From the NCBI GenBank assembly GCA_002007465.1, contig LNAC01000758.1, positions 436,096 through 500,095 on the forward strand: DNA of 64,000 bases. Direction: 5' to 3'. A model generated the notes under the pieces. That model saw nothing but the letters and a program-made list of their open reading frames with translations. It had not been told where the DNA came from and did not search any database. The DNA is from Ailurus styani. Taxonomy: Eukaryota > Chordata > Mammalia > Carnivora > Ailuridae. The number at the start of each line of letters is the position of its first letter. The first letter of the stretch is position 1. This document shows positions 59,565 through 64,000 of the stretch, piece by piece. The translations under genes and the position numbers were made by a program.

Positions 59565-62500
59565 GGCTGTGTACCATGATACATTCAATTATGACATTAT
59601 AGACTTGGAGAGTAGATGCCAGAATATCTTCATCCAACTGAAGACAGCCTACAAAATCATTGTCATGGCAGTCTCAATACTTACTTTTGCAAGGATAATC
59701 GTGCTTTGGAAAGACAAGTGACCCCATGCCAGTTTATCAGTCTTAAAAGAAGAAATCTCATTGCATTTTACCCCACGTTGTCCTTATAGGAAGAGCCCTG
59801 AATTCATTACAAAGCAGCCTCGTTGCTATTCTCTGCCTGTCCAACTCTTAATCAATATTTTCAGATGGAAAGTGACAAAGGAATTATCCACTTGAAATAA
59901 TAGTGAGGGAGGCAGAACGATTCACTTGAGTAGATAGTCTGTCATAACACCAGACTGTTACTCCATTCTTACAGGTACTTAAAAATCAACAGATGTATGA
60001 GGGAGCTGTGCTCAACATGGTAACTGTGCTCCTTCCCAACCTGCCATGGAAATAGCTGTAGAATTTTTTTCCCCCCTGGGAACACTCAGAATAAAACATT
60101 GATCTTCATATTACTGGGTCTTTCTCTTTTTGTTCCTCACCTTACCTACCAAAATACTTCACCTTGTGTTGATATATGAAGAAAACAAGCTTTTAGTCCT
60201 TGTACTGTGTGTGTGTGTGTGTGTGTGATCTGAATACTATGGTGGTTGGTGCTGAGATTCTCAATGGACATTAAATTTTAACCTTAAACTTAATAATCTT
60301 TAATTCCTTCGTATTTGTTACATACAAATGCATATTCATCTCATGTCACACTTTCATCTACTAGGGAATTAAGGTTCTTGTTTCCCAACCTGGAGATAGG
60401 GCATTGTACTTTCTAGAATAGGAACAATACATGAGGAAAAAAATGAAAGCAGATTGTTTAAATAAAGAGTGACTAAATTATTCAGACCAGCTGTTTGGAT
60501 TTGGGGGGAAAAAAAAACACTTCTCCATGTTGATTAAAACCTAATTTTTTTGTGCTCTAGTCAAAGAGCAGGGCTAAACGGAGTCACCACCAAAGAGCCC
60601 TTGTCTGCTGCAAATGGCTGGTCCAGCCTGAAAAGCTGTATAGCCTCCTCACTGGGTCTTCATCTTTAGGATAAAGATTTTTTTTTTTTAGAAAAACAGC
60701 TTTTTTATAATGATGCACATTTTTACTTTTGAAGGATGCCACGTGCGAATGAAAATATATATTTGCTATTTTTAAAGGATGGAAAAGTTCCAGGGCCTAC
60801 AATACATACATCTTCTAACAACAACAGCAACAACAAAAATGAGATGAAAAGTGATAGTGTTTTTTCGTTATCCCTCCATCTGCTAAAGGCTCTTTATGTC
60901 GGAAATCAGTAAATTTAAAAAGCCTTTTCCTCTCAATACAAAGGCTATATTGCCCTTACTCTTTAAACCCTAATGCTTTTTTTAATATAGATTTACTATG
61001 TTTTGGTTCATATTAATGATGGCCTATATATAGAAGAATTTTAGAGATTCTCACTTTTATGTGTAATGCCATAAACTTGATTTTTTAAATGTTACAGTAA
61101 TGAATGATTCCTAAATAAAATCTTTTGTGATTATAAAATGAAAGCAATTACCACTCAACACTAAACTTTTCTAGATTTTTCATTATACATGCAATTTTCA
61201 CTTTATAAATTTCAAAACTTATAGAGTAGAATTATTTTTTACCTTATTGATGAAAATGATATCAAATTGATAATGTAGAAATCGTTTTTGCTTCTGCAGT
61301 ATCTTTTTGGTGGTATCAAAGTAACTCAAAAGTTAAAATAAAAACCTTGACTGTCCACAGAGACACCCTGGAAGGAACATTGTACCTAATATTCCTGTTT
61401 GGAGGAAGCAACTGGAATAAAACATCTGTCATTTCCCCATCAGACTTGGTTCTTTTTTACTGAGTTGTTGCACAACGCCATTTACTGGGTATGCAGACTA
61501 TTTGAACAGCGCCTGCAGTGTAAGTGATGGCTAGAGAGAGGAAGAAAGGGAGGGAAAAAGCATTCATAATTTATAAATAATATTCAACATAAACAGCCCC
61601 AAAGATATTTGCAGAAATATCTCGAGTATAAGGAGATGTGTTGCAAGCAGTAGGTCTCTAATTAGTTATGCAAATTTAACAAATTAAGTGAATAAAAAAC
61701 AGCTTTCGTTAGCTGTGTTTGTAATATGACCCATAGCTTTAAGAAAATAATTTTTAGACCTCTATATTTCTTAATCCCAAGTAAATTGAAATACAGTTAT
61801 TTTGTAGCAAAATATAGATGCTGCTGACACTGCCTTCATGAACCTAAACAAACATAACGACATTAAAGGCAAAAAGTAAAAAAGTACAAGACACTGAGGA
61901 TATTTAAATTACTACTGCCACTGGACTCAATTAGGTAGAAATAATTGGCCTTCTTAAGAAGATTTGGACCATTATTAGAGTATTAACTGACAAGGGAAAT
62001 ACATAAAGTATATTAAGTGAAAACACAGTGATTTTTACTTATTTTAAAAAGAACATACACTGAAAAAGCAAAGACTAGAAGAATCTAAACTAAAATCTTA
62101 ATAGCTATTATTTATGGATGGAGAATCAACGGAAAATTTTGTATGTTTTTATTCTTTCCAAACCCCTACACATGCATCCGCATTTATATACACACACATG
62201 TATATACATATATGTATACATATAAACATATAACTTTTGTAATCAAGATATTTTCGTTGAAAAAGAGGGCCTTTATCATACTATATATATATATTGCTAA
62301 AGTCAAGCAATGTCAAATTATTTTCTCCAAATTATTGTCCTTTTCCTTCATGATTAACTTCAGGGGAAATTACTTCCTTGGCAAATTAGTTTTCTTACAT
62401 TCTCTGAGCTTCTGTAACACTGACTCTTCAGTTTCTACCAAGAAAAGCATGACATACAGATACAAGTCAGTCCCCATTAGTTTGCTTGGTTTATAACTCT

Positions 62501-62812
62501 CATTATAAATTTCACTGTGATAAAAATGACTTATTTCCCTTTCTCTGAGTGATGTATTTCTGTTATTTGAAAGGCAGTAATATGAGAATATTGTGCTATT
62601 GGGAAAAACCCCAAATATGTCATGATAAAGATTCCCACCTTTTAAAATTAAAAAGTAGTTCTTCCTTATATAAAGGTAGTATTTGCATATTGTTGGGCAG
62701 TTAGAAAATATACTTAACCAGAAGAATATGTCCCATAGAGAAAAAGAAGGTTCCACAGACTCTCCATCCATAAATAAGTTACTAATATTTTAATTGGTAT
62801 TGTTTTAGTTTA
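59565..62812. other. Repeat-poor non-coding DNA; candidate conserved block at 61.3-61.8 kb
   Basis: No transposon recognised over 3.2 kb. Positions 61640-61700 contain a homeodomain-type 'taattag' beside an octamer-type 'atgcaaat' (POU class), within a compositionally mixed stretch 61340-61760. A TA/CA-rich patch is at 62185-62300. The 133-codon minus ORF at 62370-62771 has no domain. Confidence 0.4.
60207..60228 (+). repeat. (GT)n microsatellite
   Basis: Pure GT dinucleotide run of about 11 units. Confidence 0.95.
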
Positions 62813-62814
62813 TA

Positions 62815-64000
62815 TTTTTATTATGTTATGTTAGTCACCATGCAGTATATCGTTAGTTTTTGGTGTAGTGTTCCATGATTGTTTGTGTATAACACCCAGT
62901 GCTCTATGCAATACATGCTTCTTTAATACCCATCACTAGGCCAACCCATCCCCCCACCTCCCTCCCCTCTAAAACCCTCTGTTTTCTGTAGTCCATAGTC
63001 TCTCATGGTTCATCTCCCCCTCTGATTCACCCTCTTCATTTTTCCCTTCCTTCTCATTATTTCCTCCACGTTATTCCTTATGATCCACAAATAAGTGAAA
63101 CCATTTGATAATTGTCTTTCTCTGCTTGACTTATTTCACTTAGCATAATCTCCTCCAGTTCTATCCATGTTGATATAAAAGTTGGATATTCATCCTTTCT
63201 GATGGCTGAGTACTATTCCATTGTATATATGGACCCTATCATCTTTATCCATTTGTCTGTTGAAGGGCATCTTGGCTCTTTCCACAGTTTGGTGATTGTG
63301 GACACTGCTCCTATGAACATTGGGTTACATATGGCCCATCTTTTCACTACCTTTGTATCTTTGGGGTAAATACCCAGTAGTACAATTGCCAGGTCATAGG
63401 TTAACTCTATTTTTAACTTTTTGAGGAAACTCCATACTGTTTTCCAAAGTGGCTACACCAGCTTGCATTCCCACCAACAGTGTAAGGGGGTTCCCCTTTC
63501 TCCACAACCTTTCCAACATTTGTTGTTTCTTGCCTTCTCAATGCTTGCTATTCTAACTGGTGTAAAGTGGCATCTCAATGTGGTTTTGATTTGAATTTCC
63601 CTGATGGCTAATGATTTTGAACATTTTTTCATGTCTCTGTTAGCCATTCATATGTCTTCTTTAAAGAAGTTCCATTTATAATAGAGCCAAAAACCATAAG
63701 ATACCTTGGAATAAACCTAACCAAAACTGTAAAGGATCTATGCTCTAGAAACTACAGAACACTTCTGAAAGAAATTGAAGACACAAAAAGATGGAAAAAC
63801 ATTCCATGCTCATGAATAAGAATAAACATTATTAAAATGTCTAAGCTGCCCAGAGCAATCTATACTTTGAACAGCATCCCAATCAAAATACCAATGGCAT
63901 TTTTAAAAGTGCTAGAACAAACAAGCCTAAAATTTGTATGAAACCAGAAGAGATCCTGAATTGCCAAGGAAATGTTGAAAATGAAAAACAAAGTTGGGGG
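62815..64000 (-). mobile_element. Second LINE-1 with 5' inversion, cut by the window end
   Basis: 62815-63669 is carnivore L1 on the minus strand, from the 3' end ('ttatgttatgttagtcacc', 62821-62839) through the ORF2 C-terminal part. The open complement 63453-63647 contains the Cys-rich C-terminal motif with Cys spaced as in L1 ORF2. At 63669/63670 the orientation flips: 63670-64000 is + strand ORF2 from a more upstream region ('ccatttataatagagcc', then 'gatggaaaaacattccatgc'). The arrangement matches the inversion at 42.9-44.4 kb, but the far edge lies outside the window. Confidence 0.88.

Noticed and set aside
62370..62771. 133-codon minus-strand ORF
   Set aside because: AT-rich chance ORF with Phe/Tyr/Ser-rich composition and no recognised family.

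Overview
This 64 kb window is nuclear DNA of a placental mammal, almost certainly a caniform carnivore and most likely a mustelid (mink, ferret, marten or relative). The main evidence is about two dozen copies of the tRNA-derived Can-SINE. Many carry the head 'cctgggtggctcagtggg' and a (CT)n tract followed by an 'aataaataaaatc' tail, a form I associate with mustelids. Carnivore-type LINE-1 3' ends support the same placement. The DNA is AT-rich. I found no exon, rRNA, tRNA, small-RNA gene or CRISPR array. Nearly all open reading frames over 60 codons are chance ORFs or pieces of dead LINE-1 genes, so I read the window as intergenic or deep intronic.

Region 1 (1-4.9 kb): a 3' part of a LINE-1, an AT-rich stretch, a minus-strand Can-SINE, a MIR relic, and a 5'-truncated carnivore LINE-1 3' end with a recognisable 15-bp target-site duplication (TSD).

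Region 2 (about 5.05-28.1 kb): an almost uninterrupted head-to-tail array of six old LINE-1 segments, all on the + strand. Three of them restart from 5'UTR-like sequence. They are broken by internal deletions and hit by at least twelve later Can-SINEs. All are dead: reading frames are broken, and the reverse-transcriptase region is lost in one copy exactly where a SINE sits.

Region 3 (28.1-37.8 kb): mostly single-copy DNA with young Can-SINEs (several with perfect TSDs), a MaLR-type LTR relic, a MER5A-like hAT relic and another LTR-like relic. One unresolved base (N, 29071) lies exactly at a TSD/SINE boundary.

Region 4 (37.8-64 kb): repeat-poor DNA with scattered ancient repeats (MIR, L2, a MER20-like hAT element), a SINE nested in a SINE at 50.2-50.6 kb, and a second N (54928) again at the edge of a SINE TSD. 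There are two LINE-1 insertions with the 5' inversion expected of twin priming: 42.86-44.40 kb, complete, and 62.8-64.0 kb, cut by the window end. Stretches near 39.2-40.0 kb and 61.3-61.8 kb have base composition and motif content that make them reasonable conserved-noncoding candidates, but this cannot be tested from one sequence.

No new multigene system was found. The interesting content is the history of retrotransposition: L1-on-L1 stacking, twin-primed inversions, SINE-associated deletion, a small templated inversion and assembly Ns at SINE edges. Family names (L1, MIR, L2, MER, MaLR) come from remembered consensus patterns, not from a database search.
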